From Candidatus Nitrosopumilus limneticus (lineage in GTDB: Archaea; Thermoproteota; Nitrososphaeria; Nitrososphaerales; Nitrosopumilaceae), in contig JAHCGZ010000003.1 in NCBI GenBank assembly GCA_022117465.1, positions 124,001 through 188,000 on the forward strand: 64,000 nt of DNA, written 5' to 3'. The notes under the pieces were generated by a model, which saw only the letters and a program-made list of their open reading frames with translations, made no database searches and was not told the origin of the DNA. The position numbers and the translations under genes are program-made. Numbering within the stretch: the first letter of the stretch is position 1; every line of letters begins with the position of its first letter. This document shows positions 44,735 to 53,976 of this stretch, in pieces.

Positions 44735-45784
44735 ATGGCTGCAAAACGTGATTATTACGAAGTTTTAGGAGTTACTAAAACTTCCTCACCCGATGAAATT
44801 AAAAATCAGTATAGAAAACTAGCATTAAAATTTCATCCTGATCGTAATCAATCTGCAGATGCTGGAGAGCATTTTAAAGAAATTTCTGAAGCATATGCTG
44901 TTCTTTCAGATTCTGAAAAAAAACAAACCTATGATCAACATGGTCATGCAGGAGTAGATGGTAGATACAGTAGTGAAGATATTTTTCAAGGAGCAGGCGG
45001 CGGTTTTAATGATATTTTTGAATCAATTTTTGGTCGTAGAGGAAGTGGTTTTACTCAACAACAACGTGGATCTGATATTCTTTATCAAACTACAATAACA
45101 TTAGAAGATGTATTACATGGAAAAAAAATGGAAATTAATTTACAAAAACAAATTAAATGTGATAATTGTAGGGGTTCTGGTTGTAAACCTGGAACTAACA
45201 AAAAAACATGTAGAACATGTAATGGTCAGGGAGAGGTAAGACAAACTCGTAATATGGGATTTGCTTCATTTGTAACTGCTGCAACATGTACTACATGTAG
45301 AGGTCAAGGTTCAATGATTCAAACACCTTGTGATAATTGTAAGGGACAAGGTAGAGTCAAAGGAACTAAAAAAGTTGACTTTCAAATTCCACCTGGGATA
45401 GATTCAGGTGATTATATTGTTTCTAATGAAGGTAATGAAATTCCTGATGGAATAAATGGAGATTTAGTAATACGCGTTAAAGTACAACCTCACAGTCTTT
45501 TTAATCGAGATGGAAAAGATATTTTTTATGATCAGGATATCTCTATGATTGATGCAGCATTAGGTTGTGAAATTAGTATTCCAACTTTGCAAGGAAATGA
45601 AAAAATTAAAGTTGAAGCAGGCAGTCAACCAAATACAATAATAAAATTAAAAGGAAAAGGAGTTTCACATATTAATTCAAGAGGAACAGGAGATCAATAT
45701 GTTCGAATGATAGTCAATATTCCAAAAAAACTTAGTAAACACCAAAGAAATCTCTTGGATGAATTTCAAAAAACTTCTGATTAG
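44735..45784 (+). CDS. dnaJ: Chaperone DnaJ (Hsp40, type I)
   Basis: Delivers substrates to DnaK and stimulates its ATPase. It has the J domain with 'FHPDRN' (HPD near residue 33), a short Gly/Phe-rich region ('FQGAGGGFNDIFESIFGRRGSG', residues 84-105), four CxxCxGxG-type zinc motifs near residues 146, 163, 189 and 203 ('CDNCRGSG', 'CRTCNGQG', 'CTTCRGQG', 'CDNCKGQG') and the C-terminal substrate domains. At 349 residues it is slightly short but complete. It follows dnaK by about 50 bases. Confidence 0.95.
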   Translation: MAAKRDYYEVLGVTKTSSPDEIKNQYRKLALKFHPDRNQSADAGEHFKEISEAYAVLSDSEKKQTYDQHGHAGVDGRYSSEDIFQGAGGGFNDIFESIFGRRGSGFTQQQRGSDILYQTTITLEDVLHGKKMEINLQKQIKCDNCRGSGCKPGTNKKTCRTCNGQGEVRQTRNMGFASFVTAATCTTCRGQGSMIQTPCDNCKGQGRVKGTKKVDFQIPPGIDSGDYIVSNEGNEIPDGINGDLVIRVKVQPHSLFNRDGKDIFYDQDISMIDAALGCEISIPTLQGNEKIKVEAGSQPNTIIKLKGKGVSHINSRGTGDQYVRMIVNIPKKLSKHQRNLLDEFQKTSD

Positions 45785-45793
45785 TTGATAATA

Positions 45794-46333
45794 ATGAAAA
45801 TTGCATTAGATGTTGATGGAGTTCTTGCAGACGTAATAGTTTCTTGGATTAATTTTAGTAATTCAATTAGACCACATATTTCTAAAAATCAAGTAACGAA
45901 TTGGGAATTTTGGAAAAAATTTAATATTAATCCATTTGATTTTTATTCCGAACTAAGTTCTTGTTGGAAAAATTGGCAATCTATTCCTACTACACAAGAA
46001 AGTTTGTCAGACATAACAAAAAATCTTGCAATTCTTGGTCAAGTAGATATTGTTACTGCCAGGGAACGTTCTACTGATTCTTTTGTAAAAAATTGGTTAA
46101 ACTATCACAATATTTCATATCACAACTATGTATCAGTAATTGATGGCCCCATGAAAGCTGACTTAGATTATGATGTATTTATTGACGATTCACCTTTGAA
46201 CGCATTAAAATTTCTTGAAAATAATAAAAAAGTAATTCTCTATTCACAACCTTGGAATCAACATATTTCTAATCATGATATATCTAGAATTTCAAATCTT
46301 TCAGAGGCAATTAAAATAATTAAATCCAATTAA
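45794..46333 (+). CDS. HAD-family 5'(3')-deoxyribonucleotidase-like protein
   Basis: About 179 residues, related to the NT5C-type nucleotidases. HAD motif I is 'IALDVDGVLADVI' at residues 3-15, with the nucleophile Asp5 and the acid/base Asp7; motif II is 'DIVTAR' near residue 91; motif IV is 'DVFIDDSPLN' near residue 134. The substrate is probably a nucleoside monophosphate, but this cannot be fixed from sequence. I chose ATG 45794; a TTG sits nine bases upstream, directly after the dnaJ stop. Its 3' end overlaps the convergent 54-residue ORF by 4 bases. Confidence 0.8.
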   Translation: MKIALDVDGVLADVIVSWINFSNSIRPHISKNQVTNWEFWKKFNINPFDFYSELSSCWKNWQSIPTTQESLSDITKNLAILGQVDIVTARERSTDSFVKNWLNYHNISYHNYVSVIDGPMKADLDYDVFIDDSPLNALKFLENNKKVILYSQPWNQHISNHDISRISNLSEAIKIIKSN

Positions 46334-46494
46334 TTTTTTACAAACTTTCTAATCTCTATTTCATGTCCATTTCTAACATGAGTTACATGATTTGTTTTCA
46401 TTAGCTCAGCAATTTTATCTTCATTGTAAAATTTTATGTTATAACGTCCAATTACTTTTTTGCATCTTGAACAATAAATTTCTTTAAACTCCAT
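46330..46494 (-). CDS. 54-residue protein with one CxxC, unknown function
   Basis: A short ORF from ATG at 46494 to TAA at 46330 on the reverse strand. It begins 'MEFKEIYCSRCKKVIG', with one CxxC pair, so a single metal knuckle or a dimeric site is possible. The rest is basic and mixed alpha-beta in appearance. It overlaps the end of the nucleotidase gene by 4 bases and is divergent from tRNA-Leu. The even codon use and lack of a competing ORF suggest it is real. Function unknown. Confidence 0.55.
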   Translation of the reverse strand: MEFKEIYCSRCKKVIGRYNIKFYNEDKIAELMKTNHVTHVRNGHEIEIRKFVKN

Positions 46495-46568
46495 TTAACC
46501 ACTATCAATTTCAATATTTTCTTTCTTGTATAATAAAGAACTTATCTTGGAATTTTAAAATTTATTAT

Positions 46569-46653
46569 GCGGGAATCACCCAGCCTGGTCAACGGTGTAA
46601 GGTTCAGATCCTTATCTCTTAGGAGTTCGTGGGTTCAAATCCCATTTCCCGCA
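46569..46653 (+). tRNA. tRNA-Leu (anticodon CAG)
   Basis: Class II tRNA with a long variable arm. Acceptor GCGGGAA pairs with TTCCCGC, discriminator A; anticodon arm TAAGG-TTCAGAT-CCTTA gives anticodon CAG (codon CTG); the T-arm contains GTTCAAAT. The variable arm of about 14 bases (TCTCTTAGGAGTTC) is typical of Leu. No intron. It ends 8 bases before the convergent gatE stop. Confidence 0.95.
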
Positions 46654-46660
46654 TTTTTAA

Positions 46661-48567
46661 TTAATTATTTTCCAATTTTTTTTTAATATTTTTTAAAAGA
46701 AGATTATTTATTATCTCACCTGAAACCTTACCTCTTAATTCTTTCATTGCAATTCCCATCAATGGACCAATCGCTCTTTCTTTTTGATTTTTAATAATTT
46801 CTTGATTTTTTTCTACTATATCTTTGATAATCCTATCTAAATTTTCATCATCAATGGATTCTAATGATGTATTTTTCATAGCATCTTTTACATTTTGTGA
46901 TTTTTTTGACATTATATCTTCAAATATTATTTCAATTGATTCCTTTGCAATTTCTCCCTCCTCTAGCAATTCAAATAATTTTAAAACATCTTCATTTTTC
47001 AATAAATTTGAGTCTAATCCTTTTCTTTCTAAATTTGTAATTGTTGAACAAAGAATCGATGCAACAAATGTTGAATTTATTTTATTATTTTTAATTATAT
47101 TTTCAAACAATTCCATATATTTAGAATCAAAAATTTGTTCTGCAAGTTGTTGATTCATTTTATACTTTATTTCTATTTCTTTAATTGATTCATCCCATAA
47201 TTTTGGAATATTTTTTTCTGCATCTATTAATTCATCTTTACTAATAATTATTGGTGGAATATCTGTTTCTGGGTACATTCGTGCAGCTCCTGGTCTTGGT
47301 CTAAGAAATTTTGTTTCACCAGACTGAGTAGCTAATCTTGTATCTATTGGTATGCCATAATTTTTGATATGTTCTATTCTTAAAATAATTTGATCAATTA
47401 CGGTATGAATTTTTTCTTCAGGAGATGCTAAAATTAAAAATGCATCATTTTCATTAATTTGTAAAAAACTCTTTAATTCTATCAAATCTGATTCTTCTAT
47501 ACCATAGTTTGGTAATTCATCTGAATGAAAAACTCCACCAATTCCAAAAAATCTTACTAGCTCAGCTACCTCTTTTCCTAATCTAATGCCATCATAAGGT
47601 GAATATCCAAATATTCCAGCCATATTTTTAAAAGTAACGGCAATTATCTTCTGATTTTTCTGTATAGCATTTTGAACAATTTTTGATTTACATTTTGTAA
47701 ATAATTCTGTAATGTCTTTTTTATCTTGATTATCCCACGACCAATTATTTTCTTGTATTTTTTTGAGATTTTTAATAACCCATGTTGTCTTTTTGCTTCA
47801 TATTCTACAACTTTTTCTAATTGATCTAATTGTTGAACCCCTTTAACTTCAATTACAACTCCTTTTCCGTCTTTAATTGATACATTAACATCCTGTCTAA
47901 TTGATCCTAATCCTCTTTTTACTTTCTTTGTACTTCTTAAAATTCTCCCTAATGATAATGCAATTTTTTTAATTTCACTTAAATCTACTTCAAAAGGTTC
48001 TGTTGCAATTTCTACTAGTGGTACACCTAAGCGTTCTAATCCAAATTTTCTAATATTTCCTTCTTCTCCTAATATTTTTGCAGCATCTTCTTCTAAACAA
48101 ATTGATTGAATCCCTATCTTTTTCTTTCCAACATTATAAAATCCACCTTGTGAAATTAACATAGTACGTTGGAATCCCGTTGTATTAGAACCATCAATTA
48201 CTGTTTTTCTCATTGGATAAATTTCACTAAAAATATTAGATTTTAATGACGCAGAAATGATTAAAGCAATTCTTTTTGCATCTTTATCTAATTCATGTGG
48301 TGGTTCTTCATCTTGTTCAACTAAACAACTACTTTCTTCATTTGCATAGTACATGATTGTTTTTGATTTTGTACTTTCAAATAATGCTGCAGGATCAAAT
48401 TCACCTAATTCACTTTTAGAAGCTCGCAATTTTCTTTGAAATTTAATTGAATAATCATCTGATTCAGTGGGAGTACAATTACAAAATAATTTTTTATTAG
48501 TTGCAAGCTGTTGATGAATTTCTAAGCCTACTTTTACGCCTAGATCTTTTATTGAAAATTTTTCCAT
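46661..48567 (-). CDS. gatE: Glutamyl-tRNA(Gln) amidotransferase subunit E, frameshifted in this sequence
   Basis: The tRNA-binding and kinase subunit of the archaeal GatDE complex, which turns Glu-tRNA(Gln) into Gln-tRNA(Gln). The N-terminal part has the GatB/E signature 'KVGLEIHQQLATNKKLFCNC' and 'DGSNTTGFQRTMLIS'; the C-terminal part has the GatE AspRS-like insertion segment and the YqeY-like tail ending near 'GPLMGIAMKELRGKVSGEII'. The frame breaks at the seven-T run 47758-47764 (A7 on the coding strand); one extra A makes the two parts continuous ('KISKKIQENNWSWDN'). It follows gatD by 12 bases. Confidence 0.88.
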
Positions 48568-48579
48568 AATATCACCTAA

Positions 48580-49869
48580 TTACGTTGAAAATTCTGATGC
48601 GATTTCATTAAGCATACTTTCTTTAATTTCATCATATTTTTCAGTATTTCCAGTTACCCACATTGCTTTAACTAGAGCAATTTCTGGAATCATATTTTCA
48701 AGAGGGACTATTCCTAAATTTAATAGATCTCTACCGCTCTCGTAAACTGTCATTCTTACTCTTCCATCAATACATTGTGAAGTCATTCCCATGAAAATTC
48801 CTATTTCATTTGCCCTTTTTACAACTGGATACATATTTTCTCCAATATGTCCTAATCCTGTACCTTCAAAAATTATTGCTTTGTATCCTGAATCTATTAT
48901 ATTTTTTAACAAATCTGGATCATACCCTGGATGATATTTAACTAGAGCAACTTTTTCATTTATTTTTATTTTCGGTTCAAATCCTTGAATTTTAAAAAAA
49001 TCTTTTTTCATATTTTTATGAATTTTATTATTAACAATTAAAAATGCTGGATCACTTCCTATTGTTTGAAATGCTCCTCTTTTGCTAGTATGATTTTTTC
49101 TTACACGTGTACCAATATGACATGCAATTGTTTCGTCGTTTTCATCTTGATGCATTACAATGTAAATTCCATTTGTTTTAGATTCAATAAGAAATTTTAC
49201 TGCTCCAATTAAATTTAATGCAGCATCAGATGATGCACGATCAGATGATCTTTGTGATCCTACCAATACTATGGGTATTGGAAACCCTGCTAGTGAAAAT
49301 GACAGAAACGATGATGTATAATGCATAGTGTCAGTTCCATGTGCAATAATAATTCCTGAGTAATCTGATTTACTGTATTCTTTAATTGTCTGAGCAATTT
49401 TTAACCAATGTTGAGGCATAATATTTTCTGAATATTCTGAAAATAGTACTTTAGTGTCAATGTTTGCAATTTCTCCAAGTTCTGGTACTGATGAATTTAA
49501 TTCTTCAGCTGTTAATACCGGTGTAACAGCACCTGTTCTGTAATCAATTTTACTAGCAATTGTACCTCCAGTTGATAATAATAATATGTTTGGCAAATCT
49601 TCATTATTTCGAATTTCTTGATTTTTTTCTAAACTTTTTTCTATTGGTGGATTTTTTTCAATCTTTTCAATTTTTTCAATCTCTAAACCGATGTTATACC
49701 CACTTTTCAATTTTAAAACAACGTGCTTATCATCACTGTGTTCATATCTTGGCATAATTATTCCTAAATACGTAATATCTGCAAAAATTTTTACAGAATC
49801 TCCAACTTGTATTTTATTTATTTTAAGAAACTCTAATGAATTTCCATTATATCCTGTATACTCTGACAT
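48580..49869 (-). CDS. gatD: Glutamyl-tRNA(Gln) amidotransferase subunit D
   Basis: The glutaminase subunit of GatDE, related to L-asparaginase I. After an N-terminal domain of about 85 residues, the asparaginase core begins with 'ILLLSTGGTIASKID' near residue 95 (first catalytic Thr), and 'IIAHGTDTMHYTSSFLS' near residue 175 carries the second catalytic Thr-Asp pair. 429 residues matches the family. It precedes gatE in one operon. The ammonia it releases is used for Gln-tRNA synthesis on GatE; tRNA-Gln(TTG) is encoded at 39769. Confidence 0.94.
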   Translation of the reverse strand: MSEYTGYNGNSLEFLKINKIQVGDSVKIFADITYLGIIMPRYEHSDDKHVVLKLKSGYNIGLEIEKIEKIEKNPPIEKSLEKNQEIRNNEDLPNILLLSTGGTIASKIDYRTGAVTPVLTAEELNSSVPELGEIANIDTKVLFSEYSENIMPQHWLKIAQTIKEYSKSDYSGIIIAHGTDTMHYTSSFLSFSLAGFPIPIVLVGSQRSSDRASSDAALNLIGAVKFLIESKTNGIYIVMHQDENDETIACHIGTRVRKNHTSKRGAFQTIGSDPAFLIVNNKIHKNMKKDFFKIQGFEPKIKINEKVALVKYHPGYDPDLLKNIIDSGYKAIIFEGTGLGHIGENMYPVVKRANEIGIFMGMTSQCIDGRVRMTVYESGRDLLNLGIVPLENMIPEIALVKAMWVTGNTEKYDEIKESMLNEIASEFST

Positions 49870-49901
49870 TTATGAGAATTAGATTTACTATTTTATTAAA
49901 A

Positions 49902-52103
49902 CTACCTGTAGTAGGAAGCTATTAGTTTTTCACCTAATTTAAGGTCTTTTTGCTCTCTTACTTTCTTTACTGCTTCTTCAAAATGTTTCATACTTACTTT
50001 GGCATTTTTACATGTTTTTTCGATGTCTTTTTCATCTGGGTGTGAATCTAAAAATTCATGAATTACTATAGATACTGCAGTATTTGAAATAGCTGCTGTA
50101 TCTGCACCACTTAATCCGTCAGTCATTTCTGAAAGTTTTTCAAAGTCAATGTGTTTTGGATCACTTGGTTCGTCAAATGTTGGTATTTTTTCAGCATTTA
50201 TTTTTAGAATACTCTTTCTACTTTCTTTATCTGGAAGTGGAATTTGGATAATTTTATCAAATCTTCCTGGTCTTAGTAATGCTGGATCGATCATATCAGC
50301 TCTATTTGTTGCAGCTAAAACTATTACTCCATGCATATTCTCCATTCCATCTAATTCTGTAAGTAATTGACTGACAACTCTTTCAGTAACTGCAGTTTCT
50401 CCACCTGCTCCTCTAATTGGTGCAATAGAATCTATTTCATCAAAGAATATTACACATGGTGCTGATTGTCTTGCTCTTTTGAAAATTTCTCTAATTCCTC
50501 TTTCTGACTCACCAACCCATTTTGATAACAGTTCAGGTCCTCTTACTGAAATAAAATTTGCTTCACTTTGTGTTGCAACTGCTTTTGCAAGTAAAGTTTT
50601 TCCTGTACCGCTTGGACCATGAAGTAAGATACCTCTTGGCATTTTATGTCCTAGTGATTCATATAATCCTGGATATTTCATTGGCCATTCAACTGCTTCT
50701 TGTAATTCTCGTTTGACCACTTCTAGACCTCCAACTTCTTCCCATTTTACATCTGGATTTTCAATGAATACTTCTCTCATTCCAGAAGGAGTAACTTCAA
50801 TCAATGCTTTTGAGAAATCGTCATGATTGACAATCAGTTTATCTAAAGTTTCAGGTGGAAGTTTTTCATCCTCCATGTTTAGTTCTGGTAATAGTCTTCT
50901 TAAACACTTCATTGCTGCTTCTTTACAGAGATATTCCAAATCTGCACCAACATATCCATGACTAACTGCGGCAATTTTATCAATATCTACTGGATATTCT
51001 TGATCCTCTGATGCTAAAGGCATATTTCTACTATGAATTGTAAGAATGTCTTTTCTTCCTTTTTTATCTGGAACTTTAATCTCAATTTCTCTATCAAATC
51101 TTCCTGGTCTTCTAAGTGCAGGATCAATTGCATTTGGTCTGTTTGTTGCTGCAATAACAATGACTTTTCCTCTTCCTTCTAATCCGTCCATTAATGATAA
51201 CATTTGTGATACTACTCTACGTTCTACTTCCCCTGTAACTTCTTCTCTTTTTGGTGCAATAGAATCTATTTCATCTACAAAGATAATTGATGGTGATTTT
51301 TCTCTTGCTTCTTTGAAAATTTCTCTTAATCTGGCTTCACTTTCTCCATAAAACTTGCTCATTATTTCTGGACCAGATATACTAATGAAATGTGCTTGAC
51401 TTTCATTTGCAACTGCTTTTGCAAGTAAAGTTTTACCAGTTCCAGGTGGACCGTAAAGTAAAACACCTTTTGGAGCTTCTATACCTAATTTCTCAAAAAT
51501 TTCAGGATGTCTTAATGGAAGTTCGATCATTTCTCTTACTTTTTTAATTTCATTAGTTATACCACCAATGTCTTCATAGGTGACTTGAGGAACACCACGT
51601 AGTGTTTCACCTTTTTCTGCAATATGGAAAACTGTTTTTTGTGTAATCAAAACCGCATCAGCTGCTGGTGTTACACCAATTACTTGAAATGTTAAACGTC
51701 CACCAAAATATGGAACCATTACATTATCCCCTTTGATTAATGGAACACTCTCTAAAGCATCAGCAAGATATCTTTCATCTATTGGAGGAATTGCTTCTAA
51801 TGGTGCGACTACTACTTTTTCAGCAGCAACTGCTTTAATTTTTCTAACTGTAACTGTATCACCAATTGCTATTCCTGAATTGTTTCTACCAAGTCCATCA
51901 ATTCTGATAATGCTTTTACCTTCATCAGATGGGTAAAGTGGAAGACATTTTGCTACTGTTCTTCTTTTACCTTTAATTTCAATTACATCACCCGTTGATG
52001 CATTTAGAGTATCCATTGAATCGTAATCAATTCTTGCTACTCCTCTTCCAACATCTCTAGTATATGCTTCAAGAACTTTTAGAGAAATAGCATTTTCACT
52101 CAT
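49902..52103 (-). CDS. Cdc48/VAT-type AAA ATPase
   Basis: A 733-residue double AAA unfoldase, the archaeal Cdc48/p97/VAT homologue. The N-domain (1 to about 180) is followed by D1 with Walker A '[16 protein letters not shown]' near residue 219 and Walker B '[12 protein letters not shown]', and D2 with Walker A '[16 protein letters not shown]' near residue 495 and '[12 protein letters not shown]'. It extracts and unfolds proteins for degradation by the proteasome. Apart from D2 having Ser in place of Pro in the P-loop, nothing is unusual. It is divergent from L2. Confidence 0.95.
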   Translation of the reverse strand: MSENAISLKVLEAYTRDVGRGVARIDYDSMDTLNASTGDVIEIKGKRRTVAKCLPLYPSDEGKSIIRIDGLGRNNSGIAIGDTVTVRKIKAVAAEKVVVAPLEAIPPIDERYLADALESVPLIKGDNVMVPYFGGRLTFQVIGVTPAADAVLITQKTVFHIAEKGETLRGVPQVTYEDIGGITNEIKKVREMIELPLRHPEIFEKLGIEAPKGVLLYGPPGTGKTLLAKAVANESQAHFISISGPEIMSKFYGESEARLREIFKEAREKSPSIIFVDEIDSIAPKREEVTGEVERRVVSQMLSLMDGLEGRGKVIVIAATNRPNAIDPALRRPGRFDREIEIKVPDKKGRKDILTIHSRNMPLASEDQEYPVDIDKIAAVSHGYVGADLEYLCKEAAMKCLRRLLPELNMEDEKLPPETLDKLIVNHDDFSKALIEVTPSGMREVFIENPDVKWEEVGGLEVVKRELQEAVEWPMKYPGLYESLGHKMPRGILLHGPSGTGKTLLAKAVATQSEANFISVRGPELLSKWVGESERGIREIFKRARQSAPCVIFFDEIDSIAPIRGAGGETAVTERVVSQLLTELDGMENMHGVIVLAATNRADMIDPALLRPGRFDKIIQIPLPDKESRKSILKINAEKIPTFDEPSDPKHIDFEKLSEMTDGLSGADTAAISNTAVSIVIHEFLDSHPDEKDIEKTCKNAKVSMKHFEEAVKKVREQKDLKLGEKLIASYYR

Positions 52104-52192
52104 ACAGGAACTTCCTCTAATGTAATTTTTATACCTTTGTGGTTATATTTTCAAATTTGACACTATACCAAAGCTTAAAATTCTCTTTTAGA

Positions 52193-52942
52193 ATGAAAAC
52201 GATCAACTTGGGTAAAAGACCATTAGTACGTAGACGAGGCCGTGGAGGTCATCAGTTTAGATCCACTTCCACTGGTAAAGTAGGAAAATCTGCTACTTAT
52301 CCACGTTTTCCACTAGCAGAAAACCATACTGGTGAAATTATAGATTTAATTCATGAGCGTGGAAGAGAAGCACCTTTGTCAAAAGTTAGATTTGAAGACG
52401 GTTCTGTTTCTTTTATTCCCGCAGTACTTGGAACTAAGGTAGGAGAACTATTAGAATTTGGCTTAAAATCAAAAATTGAAAAAGGAAATGTTATCAGTGT
52501 TCAAAATATTCCTGATGGTACTATTGTTTGTAATATTGAAAAACATTTTGGAGATGGTGGTGCTATAGTAAAATCTGCAGGAACTAATGCAACTATTTTC
52601 TCACACGGTGACGATGGTGTTACAATTAAACTTCCTTCTGGTAAATTTACAACTCTTAATGCAAAAAATAGAGCAATGATCGGTACTCTTGCTGGCGGTG
52701 GTGCAACTGAACGTCATTTTATGCTTGCAGGTAACAAATGGCGTAGTTTTAGAGCTAAAGGAAAGAAATATCCAATTGTTAGAGGTGTTGCACAAGCAGC
52801 ATATGTTCACCCACACGGTGGTGGTCGTCACCAACACGTTGGACAGAGTTCTACTGTTTCTAGAAATGCTCCACCTGGGGCAAAGGTAGGAAGTATTGCT
52901 GCTAGAAAAACTGGTAGAGCTAGAATTAAAGAAAGAAATTAG
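52193..52942 (+). CDS. rpl2: Large-subunit ribosomal protein L2
   Basis: A core 50S protein near the peptidyl-transferase centre. The family signature 'YVHPHGGGRHQH' lies near residue 203 with the conserved His, preceded by 'GNKWRSFRAKGKKYPIVRGVA'. About 249 residues is the archaeal length. ATG 52193 ('MKTINLGKRPLVRRRGRGG') is the typical start; the 18 codons read upstream are not conserved in character. It is here outside the usual S10 ribosomal cluster, next to Cdc48. Confidence 0.96.
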   Translation: MKTINLGKRPLVRRRGRGGHQFRSTSTGKVGKSATYPRFPLAENHTGEIIDLIHERGREAPLSKVRFEDGSVSFIPAVLGTKVGELLEFGLKSKIEKGNVISVQNIPDGTIVCNIEKHFGDGGAIVKSAGTNATIFSHGDDGVTIKLPSGKFTTLNAKNRAMIGTLAGGGATERHFMLAGNKWRSFRAKGKKYPIVRGVAQAAYVHPHGGGRHQHVGQSSTVSRNAPPGAKVGSIAARKTGRARIKERN

Positions 52943-52992
52943 TTTTTCTTTAAACTTAAGATTGATTAACAAGTTTCTCAAATTTTCTAGTA

Positions 52993-53271
52993 ATGTCTAA
53001 TCAATGTGTAAGACTTTTTGTAACTGGTAGAGTTCAAGGAGTTTTTTTCCGTCAGAGTTTAAAAGCCAAATCTATACAAAATAATATTTTTGGATGGGTA
53101 AAAAATCTTCCAGACGGTCGTGTTGAATGTCTTTTAGAAGGTACTAAAGAAAATATCTCTATACTAGTGAAATGGGCTAATGATGGTCCTGCAAATGCAA
53201 TAGTTGAAAATGTTGAAGTTCACGAGGAAAAATTTGATAATATATTTACAAAGTTTGATGTTTTGTATTAA
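52993..53271 (+). CDS. acyP: Acylphosphatase
   Basis: A 92-residue enzyme that hydrolyses acyl phosphates such as carbamoyl phosphate. The signature 'FVTGRVQGVFFRQSLKAKS' is at residues 9-27 with the catalytic Arg, and 'GWVKNLPDGRVECLLEG' near residue 34 holds the catalytic Asn (WVKN). The length is standard. Its stop codon overlaps the convergent gene at 53268 by 4 bases. It lies 50 bases downstream of L2. Confidence 0.95.
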   Translation: MSNQCVRLFVTGRVQGVFFRQSLKAKSIQNNIFGWVKNLPDGRVECLLEGTKENISILVKWANDGPANAIVENVEVHEEKFDNIFTKFDVLY

Positions 53272-53600
53272 TGGATATTTTCATATGCTGTTTTGAATAA
53301 CTCAGAAAATTCTGAAATTTGTTGATCTTTTTTAATTTGAATAATTTCAATTAGTTCTTTTCTATTTTTTTGAATTTTAATTTTTACCCCATCTTTTTCT
53401 GGTTCCACATCAAGAAACCATCTAAATGTCATTGATTTACAAAAAACAACTCTGTGCATTCTAACATCTTCTAAAACGTTTTCGCCTAATTTGAAACAAA
53501 ATTCTCTAATTGAATCAAAAAGAGGCAACACTGTTACTGGAATTTGCTTTTTAAAATCATCATAATTTCTTTTATTTGCAAATGAAATAATTCCTTCCAT
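53268..53600 (-). CDS. Conserved-looking protein of unknown function
   Basis: A 110-residue soluble protein with no signal peptide or membrane segment. A central stretch 'RVVFCKSMTFRWFLDVEPEKDG' region (about residues 49-72) alternates hydrophobic and charged residues as in a beta-hairpin, and the ends are helical. I do not recognise the family with confidence. It is tail-to-tail with acylphosphatase (4-base overlap), and its start is about 30 bases from the 3' end of the SRP RNA gene, which is read in the same direction and lies upstream. Confidence 0.6.
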   Translation of the reverse strand: MEGIISFANKRNYDDFKKQIPVTVLPLFDSIREFCFKLGENVLEDVRMHRVVFCKSMTFRWFLDVEPEKDGVKIKIQKNRKELIEIIQIKKDQQISEFSELFKTAYENIH

Positions 53601-53629
53601 AACCCTGCAAATTTGATTTTAATTATAAA

Positions 53630-53945
53630 GGTAGTAGATCCGTTGGTTCCAGTCTAGACGAACAGCCCCATTTCAAGGCGTACAAGATCCGCCACGTAGA
53701 CGAAGAAGCGTGGATGCTCCACCTTAGGATTGCTCCCTCCCGGACCTCATCCCTTTCGATAGTTCGGTCTTAGAAGTTATTCCTTCGAATATTTCTAGTC
53801 CTGCAACCACCCGCCTCGGCGTGATTTCATTTCCGCACACCAAGCGGGAATTACCCATCTAGAGATTTACCCAACAGTTGCTGATCTCTGCATATAGCCG
53901 GTTTCAGAATAGGGCACGGCTGGCACCCCAATCCTCCCTACTACC
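53630..53945 (-). ncRNA. 7S signal recognition particle RNA
   Basis: A GC-rich island in AT-rich DNA, about 316 nt. Read on the reverse strand, the 5' end GGTAGTAG pairs with CTACTACC at the 3' end. Near the 5' end, the stretch at 53897-53920 (GCCGTGCCCTATTCTGAAACCGGC when read 5'-3' is 24 nt; key parts GTGCCCT and GAAACCGG) matches the archaeal SRP Alu-domain loops. The SRP54-binding helix 8 region lies at 53722-53746, with the GGGAGGGAGCA core. It is too poor in RNase P signatures to be that RNA. It is the scaffold for SRP19 and SRP54. Confidence 0.88.
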
Positions 53946-53964
53946 ATTTTTTCTAAGGTAATAT

Positions 53965-53973
53965 GGTATATTT
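53965..53973 (-). promoter_or_regulatory. TATA box of the SRP RNA gene
   Basis: On the reverse strand the sequence aaatatacc lies 20-28 bases upstream of the presumed first base of the SRP RNA (53945), the distance expected for an archaeal TATA box. It partly coincides with the end of the upstream tRNA-thiolation gene, whose stop is at 53977. Confidence 0.55.
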
Positions 53974-53976
53974 GAA

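Noticed and set aside
53630-53945. RNase P RNA
   Set aside because: The conserved RNase P core sequences are not seen, while SRP Alu-loop and helix 8 parts are.
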